DNA from: Hymenobacter canadensis
GTDB taxonomy: Bacteria > Bacteroidota > Bacteroidia > Cytophagales > Hymenobacteraceae
NCBI RefSeq assembly: GCF_027359925.1
Contig: NZ_CP114767.1
Span: 4,266,501-4,330,500, forward strand
DNA: 64,000 nucleotides
Reading direction: 5' to 3'
Part shown: positions 8,599-16,337 of the stretch, piece by piece
Layout: each line of letters begins with the position of its first letter
How positions within the stretch are numbered: the stretch's first letter is position 1
Program-made: the position numbers and the translations under genes
Notes under the pieces: model-generated
What the model was told of the DNA's origin: nothing
The model's database searches: none
The model's input: only the letters and a program-made list of their open reading frames with translations

Positions 8599-9048
8599 CT
8601 ATACTGGCAACACTTGTCGGGGCCTAGCTATTTGGGTGGCGGCCCAGAGCAGCGACAAACCGAGAAGCAAAGAGGGCAGGCTTCGCCAGCTAAACCAATG
8701 CGCGGAAGCCAGCAGCACATTTTGAGGATTATGGCGGTCATAGGTTACGGCTACCCGGTCACAGGGCTTCAAGGTCAGAAAATCCTCATGCGCTACCTCT
8801 GCTGTGGCCGTTACAGAATCTGCAGCGGGCAAGGCAAATGCAAGTTGCAATTGATAGATATGGATCATGCCTTTGCGCGGAATCTCGTCAGACTTCGACA
8901 GAACAACTGCTGTAGCCGTGGGCCCCTGACTTGCTTTCCAAGCGGTGTAGTTTGCCACGAAAAAAGCGGCCACTAACAACAAACTTCCTGGCACTGTGAG
9001 CATCAATCCCAGGATCCGGCCCAACTTCTGTTTCAGAGGAAGTGGCAT
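8599..9048 (-). CDS. DUF3592-like membrane protein
   Basis: 149 residues from the ATG at 9048 (MPLPLKQKLGRI); a TTG 15 bp upstream is an alternative start. There is an N-terminal transmembrane helix (about 12-34), an extracytoplasmic beta domain with the motif LKPCDRVAVTYDRHNPQNVLL typical of DUF3592, and a second helix near the C-terminus (about 122-140). Function is unknown for the family. It follows the deoxynucleotide kinase gene by 15 bp and is probably co-transcribed. Confidence 0.65.
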   Translation of the reverse strand: MPLPLKQKLGRILGLMLTVPGSLLLVAAFFVANYTAWKASQGPTATAVVLSKSDEIPRKGMIHIYQLQLAFALPAADSVTATAEVAHEDFLTLKPCDRVAVTYDRHNPQNVLLASAHWFSWRSLPSLLLGLSLLWAATQIARPRQVLPV

Positions 9049-9063
9049 AAAAAACGAAACCAA

Positions 9064-9612
9064 CTACAGCCGCTGCAGCAGCGCCCGCACCTGCCATTCC
9101 AGGTCGGCGACGGATCCGGTGTTGTGGAGGGTGAAGTCAAAATGGGGGTAGTGGTCGAGGGCGGTTTCGGAGGGGTGGTCGTCGTCGCGGGTGCCGTCGC
9201 CGCGCTGGTGGAGTGGGTCGCCTTCCACGCGCACCATCAGGCCGCCGCGGCTGCGGATGAGGTCGGCCTCGTTGGGGAAGCGCACGTCCGGAATCAGCGT
9301 GTGCTGCTCGGCCGGGAGCTGGGAGAAGAACGCCTGCACCCAGATATCGGGCTCCCAGAGGCGCAAAGCCAGGCCTACCTGCTGGAGCATTTCGCCACGG
9401 GTGCGGCCGAACGTTGGGAGTAGCTCGGTTTTGCCCTGCTGGGAGAAATACGGGGCCGTGTCCTCGCCGGCCAGCGCCGCACACACGGCCTTGATGGGCT
9501 CGCCCACCGAGCGAATATGCCAGCGCTGCTGGGGCTGCAGCTGCTGCATGAGGCGGGCCACCGTGTCTTTGCCACTGCCCCGGCGGCCTGAGAAACCAAG
9601 TAAGCGAATCAT
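9064..9612 (-). CDS. P-loop deoxynucleotide monophosphate kinase-like protein
   Basis: 182 residues beginning MIRLLGFSGRRGSGKDTVAR, a Walker A loop (GRRGSGKDT) like that of phage T4-type dNMP kinases. RFPNEADLIRSRGG also matches that family. These enzymes phosphorylate dNMPs to dNDPs; the substrate here is inferred. An in-frame extension up to 9681 exists only because the neighbouring palindromic element is open in this frame (it reads SFAPLRMTG); it is not part of the gene. A -7 box ends only 4 nt before the ATG, so the mRNA may be leaderless. Confidence 0.75.
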   Translation of the reverse strand: MIRLLGFSGRRGSGKDTVARLMQQLQPQQRWHIRSVGEPIKAVCAALAGEDTAPYFSQQGKTELLPTFGRTRGEMLQQVGLALRLWEPDIWVQAFFSQLPAEQHTLIPDVRFPNEADLIRSRGGLMVRVEGDPLHQRGDGTRDDDHPSETALDHYPHFDFTLHNTGSVADLEWQVRALLQRL

Positions 9613-9616
9613 GCGG

Positions 9617-9624
9617 CAAAGGTA
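9617..9624 (-). promoter_or_regulatory. -7 box abutting the start codon
   Basis: TACCTTTG on the minus strand lies 4 nt from the ATG at 9612. With the usual spacing, the start site would fall at or next to the ATG. The -33 element is weak. Confidence 0.5.
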
Positions 9625-9649
9625 GGGGCTGATAATTCCTATAACGCCT

Positions 9650-9734
9650 GTCATCCTGAGCGGAGCGAAGGACCTTACCACGTTGTTACGCCTCGTGCTA
9701 ACGTGATAAGATCCTTCGCTCCGCTCAGGATGAC
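9650..9734. repeat. Interspersed palindromic element, type A (copy 3)
   Basis: 85 bp, the shortest and most symmetrical copy. The arms GTCATCCTGAGCGGAGCGAA and TTCGCTCCGCTCAGGATGAC are exact complements over 20 bp and continue as AGGACCTTACCACG / CGTGATAAGATCC. It separates the dNMP-kinase-like gene from the YjjG gene. Confidence 0.93.
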
Positions 9735-9750
9735 AGATGTTGATATAGAC

Positions 9751-10446
9751 TTACAGAATCTCCTTCAGCTCGCTCAGGCAGCTGATTTCGTAGGTAATCT
9801 GGTTGAAGTGGCGGCGCTTGGCGGGGTTGAAGTACACCTGGTCTAGGCCGGCGTTGTAAGCGCCCAGCACGTCACACTCCAGGTTGTCGCCAATCATGAG
9901 GCTTTCCGGGGCGTTGGCACCGGCGCGCTCCAGCGCATGCTCGAAAATGCGGGTATCGGGCTTGAGGTGGCCACAGCACTCCGACGTTACGATTTCCTCG
10001 AAATACTCCGTGAGCCGGGACGCATCGAGCTTAATGTACTGGATGTCGCGGAAGCCGTTGGTGATGAGGTGCAGGCGGTAACCCTTGTCGCGCAGATAAT
10101 CCAGCACCTCGTAGGTGTACGGAAATACGGCCTTCTTCTGGGGTAGAATATCCGTGAACTGCTCCGAGATGCCCGCCGGCGAGTCTTCCTCCCGCAAACC
10201 CATCTGCAAGAACGTGCGCGGGAAACGGGTGGCGCGCAGCTGCTGCTGGTTGATTTTACCGCCCTGGTACAGCCGCCACAGGCCGTGGTTGATATCAGAA
10301 TACTCCTTGATAAACTTCTCTACCGACACCCCGTGCCGGCCGATGTTGTGCTCCGCAAACAGGTGGCGTAGAGTTTCGTCGGCGTTGGTTTCAAAGTCCC
10401 ACAGCGTGTGGTCGAGGTCGAAGAAGATGTGCTGGTACGTTTTCAT
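9751..10446 (-). CDS. YjjG-family HAD noncanonical pyrimidine nucleotidase
   Basis: 231 residues. HAD motif I is FFDLDHTLWDF (8-18), with nucleophile and acid/base aspartates. Motif II is LITNGF, motif III is the lysine in CGHLKPDTRIFEHAL, and motif IV is MIGDNLECDVLGA. The large alpha-helical cap matches the YjjG/YfnB subfamily, which dephosphorylates dUMP, dTMP and modified pyrimidine nucleotides (family knowledge). It lies near a putative dNMP kinase, but a palindromic element intervenes. Confidence 0.85.
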   Translation of the reverse strand: MKTYQHIFFDLDHTLWDFETNADETLRHLFAEHNIGRHGVSVEKFIKEYSDINHGLWRLYQGGKINQQQLRATRFPRTFLQMGLREEDSPAGISEQFTDILPQKKAVFPYTYEVLDYLRDKGYRLHLITNGFRDIQYIKLDASRLTEYFEEIVTSECCGHLKPDTRIFEHALERAGANAPESLMIGDNLECDVLGAYNAGLDQVYFNPAKRRHFNQITYEISCLSELKEIL

Positions 10447-10465
10447 TCAGGATTAAGCAATACTA

Positions 10466-11143
10466 CTAGGTAAACAGCTTCACTTTGAAGGGAAGCCAAG
10501 TGGCTGGTTCATCTGCAATGGTGTCTGTGTAAGAAGCAACACGTTGGCAGTCGGCTTCACCAGGAAATAAACCATACTCATTCAATTCTATACTGAACAA
10601 GGTGTGATATTCTTCCTCCAGAACGTGGTAGGAAAAAGGCTCATAGCCACCGTAATCGAAGAGGCCCAATAAGTCAAAGCCAATTGTCAGACCGGCTTCA
10701 GGCTCGGGAACCCGCTGTTGCAGGAGCGTCGCCAGAGTCGGCCAGTCAGGGCTAGTATGTGGTTCGACTTCAGCATTAGCAGTTGAGCAGTGAGATTCAT
10801 GTAGAAAAATACCTAACAGCCTCACCTGAGGTAGATCAGATAAAAACTGCTCCTGAAATGCAAGAGCATCTTTCTGTTCGAAGAAAAACCCTGGCGCCCC
10901 GTATTTACTCTGTTCGAATAGCGCATTTATGCAGGCATGCAGTTTGGTTAGCTCTGATTCGGCGAGCGAAAAGTTCTTAGGCACCTGCCGTTTGCTGTAT
11001 TCCCAGCTGAAGCCCCAGTTGCTGGGATAGACATAGCTGATGTACGTGCTTACCGACCATACCCGACTGATGAAAGTATAGCCGTTGACTGTACCACGCT
11101 CATGCTTGGGAATAACCAGATAATAACCAGCTGTAAAATACAT
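10466..11143 (-). CDS. Hypothetical protein, 225 residues
   Basis: Soluble, acidic protein without signal peptide or membrane segment and with many aromatic residues (e.g. YISYVYPSNWGFSWEY near the N-terminus). No family was recognised. Its composition is somewhat more AT-rich than the neighbours. It begins one base after the end of the 2Fe-2S gene upstream, so the two are probably translated from one mRNA. Codon use and length support a real gene. Confidence 0.55.
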   Translation of the reverse strand: MYFTAGYYLVIPKHERGTVNGYTFISRVWSVSTYISYVYPSNWGFSWEYSKRQVPKNFSLAESELTKLHACINALFEQSKYGAPGFFFEQKDALAFQEQFLSDLPQVRLLGIFLHESHCSTANAEVEPHTSPDWPTLATLLQQRVPEPEAGLTIGFDLLGLFDYGGYEPFSYHVLEEEYHTLFSIELNEYGLFPGEADCQRVASYTDTIADEPATWLPFKVKLFT

Positions 11144-11144
11144 T

Positions 11145-11480
11145 TTATGTAATCTGAAGCCGTTCTATAACCCGGCCTTCGCCCAGGTGTTCGTGCACGA
11201 TGTCGGCGGCGTCTTTGGGCCGGACGTTGCCGTACACGGTGCCTTCGGGATAGACGATGAGGGCGGCGCCGGAGCCTTTCTTGCACTGCTTACACAGGTC
11301 GAGGCAGTTGCAGGTTTGCACCCGCACTTTGCGCTTCTCGCCGCCGCTGAGCAGCTTTTTGAGGCCCTGCTTCTTGAGCTCGGTTTTCAGGGCTTTGATG
11401 ACGTCCTTGCCCACCTCATCCTTCTGGGCAGTGCAAACAAACAGGCGGGTAACAGGCGCAACGGATTTCACTGGCAACAA
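11145..11480 (-). CDS. Thioredoxin-like 2Fe-2S ferredoxin
   Basis: About 111 residues with the ligand pattern of thioredoxin-fold 2Fe-2S ferredoxins: one Cys in RLFVCTAQK near the N-terminus and a cluster CNCLDLCKQC in the middle, followed by YPEGTVYGNV typical of the family. It is an electron carrier with unknown partner. No in-frame ATG is present; translation probably starts at TTG 11480 or at GTG two codons later. It is followed directly by the 225-residue unknown. Confidence 0.75.
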   Translation of the reverse strand: MLPVKSVAPVTRLFVCTAQKDEVGKDVIKALKTELKKQGLKKLLSGGEKRKVRVQTCNCLDLCKQCKKGSGAALIVYPEGTVYGNVRPKDAADIVHEHLGEGRVIERLQIT

Positions 11481-11543
11481 ACAGAAACGAAAAGATAACT
11501 ATCGAAAGCCCCGGTGAAAAATCAGCGTAAACATCTGCGCCAA

Positions 11544-11933
11544 TCAGTGATTCCCGGTCCAGCGACGGTTTTGCAGCTTATACGCGGCCAGTTCCCGGTT
11601 CGACCAGAGCGTCTGGTAAATCTTCTGGTCGTGCAGTAGCTGCGGGTCGCGCTCCATGTAGCCCAGCAGCTGCTGCACAAAGTCCAGGGCTTCGTCTTTG
11701 AGATAGTAGAACACCCAGTTGTCGAGGCGCCGGAAGCTGACCAGACCCGCATTTTTGAGCAGGGCCAGCTGGCGCGAGGTTTTGGTCTGGGTGAAATCCA
11801 GCACCTGTTCCAGGTCGGAGATGCACATTTCCTGGTTGCGCCAGAGCAGATGCAGAATTCGCACCCGGCTTTCGTCGCCGAAAGCTTTGAATAGTTGCTG
11901 GCCGAATGCAACGCTGAAGTGTTTGAGGCGCAT
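11544..11933 (-). CDS. ArsR-family winged-helix transcriptional regulator
   Basis: 129 residues. A winged helix-turn-helix spans about 10-85, with the ArsR pattern FGDESRVRILHLLWRNQEMC, DLEQVLDFTQTKTSRQLALL as recognition region, and NWVFYYL as the wing. The only N-terminal-half cysteine is in the EMCI segment, where ArsR members often bind metal, but the CxC pair is absent, so the signal sensed is unknown. The gene lies divergent from the 12045 gene. Confidence 0.85.
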   Translation of the reverse strand: MRLKHFSVAFGQQLFKAFGDESRVRILHLLWRNQEMCISDLEQVLDFTQTKTSRQLALLKNAGLVSFRRLDNWVFYYLKDEALDFVQQLLGYMERDPQLLHDQKIYQTLWSNRELAAYKLQNRRWTGNH

Positions 11934-12044
11934 CTTTAGACGAAGAAGTAGCAAAAGTGAACCGGAGCCGGCCGGCGCGAATTTACCTCAAACCCGGTAG
12001 CGGCCCCCAAAAGTGCCGTATACTTGTAGTCTGTAATACCCTGT

Positions 12045-12731
12045 ATGTCTGTAGTAGTTCGATTTTCTTTGCGGCTGGCCGCTTGTACGCTGGTAATGCT
12101 GGCCTGCTGGCTGCTGCCGACTGCCGTCCGGGCCCAGGGCCAGCAGCGCGTGGTGCAGTTCACGGGCATCGTGGCCACCGGCGACTCGCTGCTGGGCGTG
12201 CCCGGGGCCACCGTATTTGTGCCCAAGGCTGGCCGCGGCACCGCCACCAACGCCTACGGCTACTTCTCGCTGCCCGTGCTGGCCGGCGACAGTATCATCA
12301 TCCGCAGTCTGGGCTACCGCAACCAGTACGTGGTGATTCCGCCCAACTACCCGCGCCAGAGCTACTCCGTGATTGTGCAGCTGCGCGAAGACGTGACTGT
12401 ACTGCCCGAGGTGCGCATCTTCCCCTACGCCACCGAAAAGGCCTTCAAGGAAGCTTTTCTGGCGTTGCGCCTACCCAAGGAGCGGGGTTCCAGCGCCGCT
12501 GAAAACCTCAACCAGGATATTCTGCGCCGCATCTTCAACAACGCGCCCGTCACGAGCATGGGCAACTACCGCCAGACCATGCAGATGCAGCAAATGGACC
12601 AGCAGCGCCGCATGGGCATGGGCCCTTCGCCCTACACCAACAACCCGCTGCTCAACCCGTTCAGCTGGCTGCAGCTGATCAAGCAGGTGAAAGACGGCGA
12701 ATTCAAGAAAAAGGAAGGCGTCGATTACTAA
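12045..12731 (+). CDS. Secreted CarboxypepD_reg-like domain protein
   Basis: 228 residues. A signal peptide (about 1-30, ending AVRAQ) is followed by a carboxypeptidase-regulatory-like beta sandwich (about 38-115). This shows the usual pattern FTGIVATGDSLLGVPGATVF, GTATNAYGYFSL and IIIRSLGYR. The domain occurs at the N-terminus of TonB-dependent receptors and as stand-alone envelope proteins. The C-terminal part is Met/Gln-rich (MQMQQMDQQRRMGMG). Function unknown; periplasmic location is inferred. The stop codon overlaps a perfect palindrome. Confidence 0.75.
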   Translation: MSVVVRFSLRLAACTLVMLACWLLPTAVRAQGQQRVVQFTGIVATGDSLLGVPGATVFVPKAGRGTATNAYGYFSLPVLAGDSIIIRSLGYRNQYVVIPPNYPRQSYSVIVQLREDVTVLPEVRIFPYATEKAFKEAFLALRLPKERGSSAAENLNQDILRRIFNNAPVTSMGNYRQTMQMQQMDQQRRMGMGPSPYTNNPLLNPFSWLQLIKQVKDGEFKKKEGVDY

Positions 12732-12781
12732 GAATGGTTGAAAGCCCGTCATGCAGTGCATGACGGGCTTTCAACCATTCT
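12731..12781. terminator. Perfect 25-bp inverted repeat (terminator-like)
   Basis: Two 25-nt arms pair without mismatch around a single central G, beginning with the last base of the 12045 gene's stop codon. The core AAGCCCGTCATGCA / TGCATGACGGGCTT resembles a rho-independent terminator without an outer U-run. The palindrome also holds the GTCATGCA motif seen at the tips of the type C elements. Confidence 0.7.
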
Positions 12782-12824
12782 AGCCTATATTCAGTACAGC
12801 CACTGTTTGACCTTCGACTTTGCT

Positions 12825-14207
12825 ATGGATACCAACCTGCCGCGTACTTCCCAACCTCGTATCGTGATTATCGGCTGCGGCTTTGCCGGGCTGCGGCTGG
12901 CCAAGGACCTGGCCGATGCGCCCGTGCAGGTGGTGGTGATTGACCGCAACAACTACCACAACTTCCAGCCTCTGCTCTATCAGGTGGCTACCGGGGCGCT
13001 GGAAGCCGACAGCATTGCGTATCCGATTCGGAAGATTTTCGCCGGCCAGCCCAATTTCTTCTACCGCATGGCCGACGTACAGCGCGTGGACGCGGCTGCC
13101 AATACGCTCACGACCAACATCGGCGATATCCGCTACGACCACCTCATTATTGCCACCGGCTCGGTCACCAATTTCTTCGGTCTGGAAAGCATCGAGCAGA
13201 ACGCCATGCAGATCAAGAGCGTGCCCAACGCCCTGAACCTGCGCAGCTACCTGTTTCAGAACTTCGAAAAGGCCATCCTTACCGAGGACCCCGCCCGCCG
13301 GCAAGCCCTGATGAACGTAGTGGTGGTGGGTGGTGGCCCTACAGGCGTGGAAATCTGCGGCTCGCTGGCCGAAATGCGCAAGGACGTGCTGCCCAAAGAT
13401 TATCCCGAGCTGGACCTCAAGCAGATGGAAATCTACCTGATAGAAGCCGGTGCGGAAGTGCTGGGGCCGATGTCGAAAGACTCGCAGGTGCAGGCCAAGG
13501 GCTATCTGGAGGAAATGGGCATCCATATCCGGCTCAACACCTCCGCCAAGCACTTCGAGGACGGTAAGCTTTATTACTCCGACACCGAGTTTATCCGGAC
13601 CGAAAACCTGATCTGGGCGGCCGGCGTGAACGGTGCGGCGCTGGAAGGCCTGCCCGAAGCCGCTGTGGCCCGCAACAAGCGCGTGAACGTGGACACGCTG
13701 AACCGCGTGCTGGGCTTCCAGAACGTGTACGCCATCGGCGACGTGGCCAATATGGCAACCGACGAAATGCCGCGCGGCTACCCCATGCTGGCGCCCGTGG
13801 CCATTCAGCAGGCCGAGCAGCTGGCCGACAACCTGCAGCGCCTGCTGCGCGGCGAAACCCTCAAGCCGTTCAAATACACCAACAAAGGCAGTATGGCCAT
13901 TGTGGGCCGCAACCGCGCCGTGGTAGACCTGCCCGGCGACAAGCATTTCGGCGGCTTCTTCGGGTGGCTGACTTGGCTGTTTGTGCACCTGATGACGCTG
14001 GTGGGCTTCCGCAACAAAGTCGTGACGCTGGTAGGCTGGGGCATCAGCTACTTCAGCTCCGACAAGGCCCTGCGCCTCATCATCCGCCCCTACAAGCGCA
14101 ACGACTTCAAATCGGACAAGGGCCTGGCCACCGCCATCCACAACGCCGCCACGCCCGAGTACAACCCCTCCGTGCCCGCCCCCAACGCGCCTGTGGTGGG
14201 TGGGTAG
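12825..14207 (+). CDS. ndh: Type II NADH:quinone oxidoreductase (NDH-2)
   Basis: 460 residues from the ATG at 12825 (MDTNLPRTSQPRIV). FAD-binding Rossmann motif VIIGCGFAGLRLA is near the N-terminus. NADH-binding motif VVVGGGPTGVEICGSLAEM is near 165. The second FAD motif NVYAIGDVANM lies near 305. A hydrophobic C-terminal segment (about 385-415) probably anchors it to the inner membrane. It oxidises NADH without pumping protons, so the cell has two NADH entry points (this and Nuo). A longer reading from 12738 would start inside the palindrome and is rejected. Confidence 0.93.
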   Translation: MDTNLPRTSQPRIVIIGCGFAGLRLAKDLADAPVQVVVIDRNNYHNFQPLLYQVATGALEADSIAYPIRKIFAGQPNFFYRMADVQRVDAAANTLTTNIGDIRYDHLIIATGSVTNFFGLESIEQNAMQIKSVPNALNLRSYLFQNFEKAILTEDPARRQALMNVVVVGGGPTGVEICGSLAEMRKDVLPKDYPELDLKQMEIYLIEAGAEVLGPMSKDSQVQAKGYLEEMGIHIRLNTSAKHFEDGKLYYSDTEFIRTENLIWAAGVNGAALEGLPEAAVARNKRVNVDTLNRVLGFQNVYAIGDVANMATDEMPRGYPMLAPVAIQQAEQLADNLQRLLRGETLKPFKYTNKGSMAIVGRNRAVVDLPGDKHFGGFFGWLTWLFVHLMTLVGFRNKVVTLVGWGISYFSSDKALRLIIRPYKRNDFKSDKGLATAIHNAATPEYNPSVPAPNAPVVGG

Positions 14208-14229
14208 CGTTTGGGAAACAGTGTTAGGG

Positions 14230-14269
14230 AAAAAAGAACGGCCCTACCGACACAGCAGGGTCGTTTTTT
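14230..14269. terminator. Bidirectional terminator after ndh
   Basis: Stem AACGGCCCT/AGGGTCGTT, flanked by A5 on the left and T6 on the right, between the convergent ndh and 14285 genes. Confidence 0.75.
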
Positions 14270-14284
14270 ACTTAGGATGCTGCT

Positions 14285-15004
14285 TCAAAGCGGCGGGAGA
14301 GATACATTCTTAGCAGCAGGATACTGCCCGTTTTCCAGAAAATAGCAATACCGGCGTAAGTCCGTTTCCGCTGCCCCGGCCAGGTAATCCAGATATGCTT
14401 GGGCCTGCCCATTGTTGGCCCGTTGCACATCCGGTTGTGACAAGGCTACTATCAATTCCCGACGGTTACTCCACCAGCCCTTACAGGCAGTACAGGTCCA
14501 GTGCTCATTGCCGTTGGCGGAGTAGCTGTCGAATACTTCCACCGCCGCCGCATCTAGTACGCGCAGAAATTGCGGGTAATCTAGGGGTTGTCGGAACACA
14601 AACTCACAGCCGTATTCGTCAAGCGCCACGTTGTCGGGAGCTTGGCAGATTCCCGTGCCGCAAGTATCCGACTCGCCCGTGTAAAAAGGTCCGGGAAAAT
14701 TAAACGGGTGCTTGTTCGACCAATGGTTGTGGTAGAGGAATTGCAGGTGCGGGTTATCTGGCTCCCAAGCCGACAGAAACTTCTTTCTGACGAATTCATC
14801 AAAATCGGGCCGGTACAGAAACGTGTGAAAGTCGCCGTAGTGCTCTGCCAGGGATTTGGGCTCCTGCGCAATGAGCGCTGCTTTCTGCGCTAAATAGGCC
14901 GCGTGTCGTATCCGGAATTGCTGCGCATCCGGATGGTAAATGGAGGCGTGCTCCGGTGAAACCGGCTGGCGAAACAGGGCTTTTAAACGGGAGAAAACGG
15001 ACAT
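14285..15004 (-). CDS. Hypothetical protein with two cysteine pairs
   Basis: 239 residues, soluble. Not assigned to a family. The central part has a cysteine pair in GESDTCGTGICQAP (about 112-125), a nearby single Cys (DEYGCEF) and a later CTAC pair (WTCTACKGWW, about 168-177), which suggests metal binding or a structural disulfide. The style resembles small polymorphic-toxin immunity proteins, but that is only an impression. It is monocistronic between two terminator-like sites. Confidence 0.5.
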   Translation of the reverse strand: MSVFSRLKALFRQPVSPEHASIYHPDAQQFRIRHAAYLAQKAALIAQEPKSLAEHYGDFHTFLYRPDFDEFVRKKFLSAWEPDNPHLQFLYHNHWSNKHPFNFPGPFYTGESDTCGTGICQAPDNVALDEYGCEFVFRQPLDYPQFLRVLDAAAVEVFDSYSANGNEHWTCTACKGWWSNRRELIVALSQPDVQRANNGQAQAYLDYLAGAAETDLRRYCYFLENGQYPAAKNVSLPPL

Positions 15005-15059
15005 TCAGGTACAATTGCTTGACAACATCAGCAACGACGAGACGCGATGTGTCACGTCT

Positions 15060-15710
15060 CTACATAGCCGGCTGCAGCGCCGCCAGTAGCTCCCGCACTT
15101 GAGCCGTGAGGCGGGCCGGCTCATCAGTGTCCAGCAGGCGGGCATCGAGACCGACGCAGGTGGCCCCGGCGGCTTTCCACTCCTCCAGGCTCTCTACGGT
15201 GGGCTGGATGCCGCCCGTGACCATGAGCGGCACCTGCGGCAGCGGGCCACGCAGGATGCGCAGGTATTCCGGCGTGAGGTAGGCCGAGGGAAATACCTTC
15301 ACCAGCGTCGCGCCGAGGCGGTGGGCCTCGTACACTTCGTTCAGCGTCTGGGCGCCGGGCAGCCAAGCTAGGTCGTAGCTGCGGCACACGGCGGCCACAT
15401 CGGGGCTGCACACGGGCTGGATGATGAAGTCGGCGCCGGCCTCAATGAAGCGGCCGGCCTCCTCAGCCGTGAAAATGGTGCCCGCCCCCAGCAGCAAATC
15501 CGGAAATTCAGCCTCCACGAAACGCTGCAGCCGCTCGAAGATTTCCGGTGCCTGAGGGCCACGGTTGGTGAACTCAAACAGTCGCACGCCCGCCGCGTGG
15601 CAGGCCGCCAGCACCCGGCGGGCGTAGTCTTCCTGAGCGTGGTAAAACACCGGAATCAGCGGATGCTGGCGGGCTTGCGTGAGGGCGTGGGCGGCAGTAA
15701 AGCGGGGCAT
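15060..15710 (-). CDS. eda: KDPG/KHG aldolase-family protein
   Basis: 216 residues, a TIM-barrel class I aldolase of the 2-dehydro-3-deoxy-6-phosphogluconate / 4-hydroxy-2-oxoglutarate aldolase family. The catalytic Glu region is RLFEFTNRG, the phosphate or substrate loop is LLGAGTIF, and the Schiff-base Lys is in GATLVKVFPS. PLMVTGGIQP forms the last substrate loop. It cleaves 2-keto-3-deoxy sugar acids to pyruvate plus an aldehyde. No edd or kdgK lies beside it, so the exact substrate is open. Confidence 0.85.
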   Translation of the reverse strand: MPRFTAAHALTQARQHPLIPVFYHAQEDYARRVLAACHAAGVRLFEFTNRGPQAPEIFERLQRFVEAEFPDLLLGAGTIFTAEEAGRFIEAGADFIIQPVCSPDVAAVCRSYDLAWLPGAQTLNEVYEAHRLGATLVKVFPSAYLTPEYLRILRGPLPQVPLMVTGGIQPTVESLEEWKAAGATCVGLDARLLDTDEPARLTAQVRELLAALQPAM

Positions 15711-15729
15711 AGAGGAAAGTTAACGGATT

Positions 15730-15829
15730 GTCATCCTGAGCAGAGCGAAGGACCTTATTACGGCAGAACGGCTCATTGGTACGTCAATCGTTGAGGCGTG
15801 GTAAGGTCCTTACCTCTGCTCAGGATGAC
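15730..15829. repeat. Interspersed palindromic element, type A (copy 4)
   Basis: 100 bp with arms GTCATCCTGAGCAGAGCGAA and ACCTCTGCTCAGGATGAC. Pairing continues outward for five bases (GGATT/AATCC), giving 15725-15834. It lies upstream of eda and downstream of the PH-domain gene. Confidence 0.92.
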
Positions 15830-15853
15830 AATCCGCTAATCACAACCCGGTAA

Positions 15854-16228
15854 CTAAATAGCAAACTCCCCGAGGGCGCGGTACACGTCGTACACGTTTT
15901 TGTCGCCGCGGAAGGTTTTGCTGATGGGCTCGGTCTGGCCGCGCACCCAGATTTTCAGCTCGGCGTCGAGGTCGAAGTGGCCGGTGGTTTCCATCGAGAA
16001 CCGCTCGATGCTGCGGTAGGGCAGGCTCAGATATTCGCGCTTCTTGCCGGTTACGCCTTGCTTGTCTACCATGATGAGCCGCTTGGTGGTGAACACCATC
16101 AGGTCGCGGATGACGGCGTAGGAGTTGCGCACTGTTTCGCCGGGCGAAAGAAGCTGGCTCAGTTCCAGCTGAACCTGTTGCGCGTCGGTTTCGGAAGCAT
16201 TGCCCAGCAGGCCGTCGAGAAGTCCCAT
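15854..16228 (-). CDS. Bacterial PH-domain protein
   Basis: 124 residues from MGLLDGLLGNASETD. The segment from about 30 to 115 reads as a bacterial pleckstrin-homology beta barrel: NSYAVIRDLMVFTTKRLIMV, then KREYLSLPYRSIERFSMET and a final helix DVYRALGEFAI. These proteins are mostly cytoplasmic and of unknown role. A longer in-frame reading to 16444 crosses a terminator and overlaps the M1 peptidase gene, so it is rejected. Confidence 0.8.
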   Translation of the reverse strand: MGLLDGLLGNASETDAQQVQLELSQLLSPGETVRNSYAVIRDLMVFTTKRLIMVDKQGVTGKKREYLSLPYRSIERFSMETTGHFDLDAELKIWVRGQTEPISKTFRGDKNVYDVYRALGEFAI

Positions 16229-16275
16229 AGTGGTAGTGAAAAAGTTAGAAATGGAAGATGCAGGTAAGCTATACG

Positions 16276-16310
16276 AAAAGAGCCGGACTACGCTGTAGAC
16301 CGGCTCTTTT
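16276..16310. terminator. Terminator of the M1 peptidase gene
   Basis: AAAAGAGCCGG / CCGGCTCTTTT, an 11-bp perfect stem with A/T tails, between the PH-domain and M1 peptidase genes. Confidence 0.88.
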
Positions 16311-16337
16311 GTTGTGGCCCGCAGGCGGGTAGTAAGC

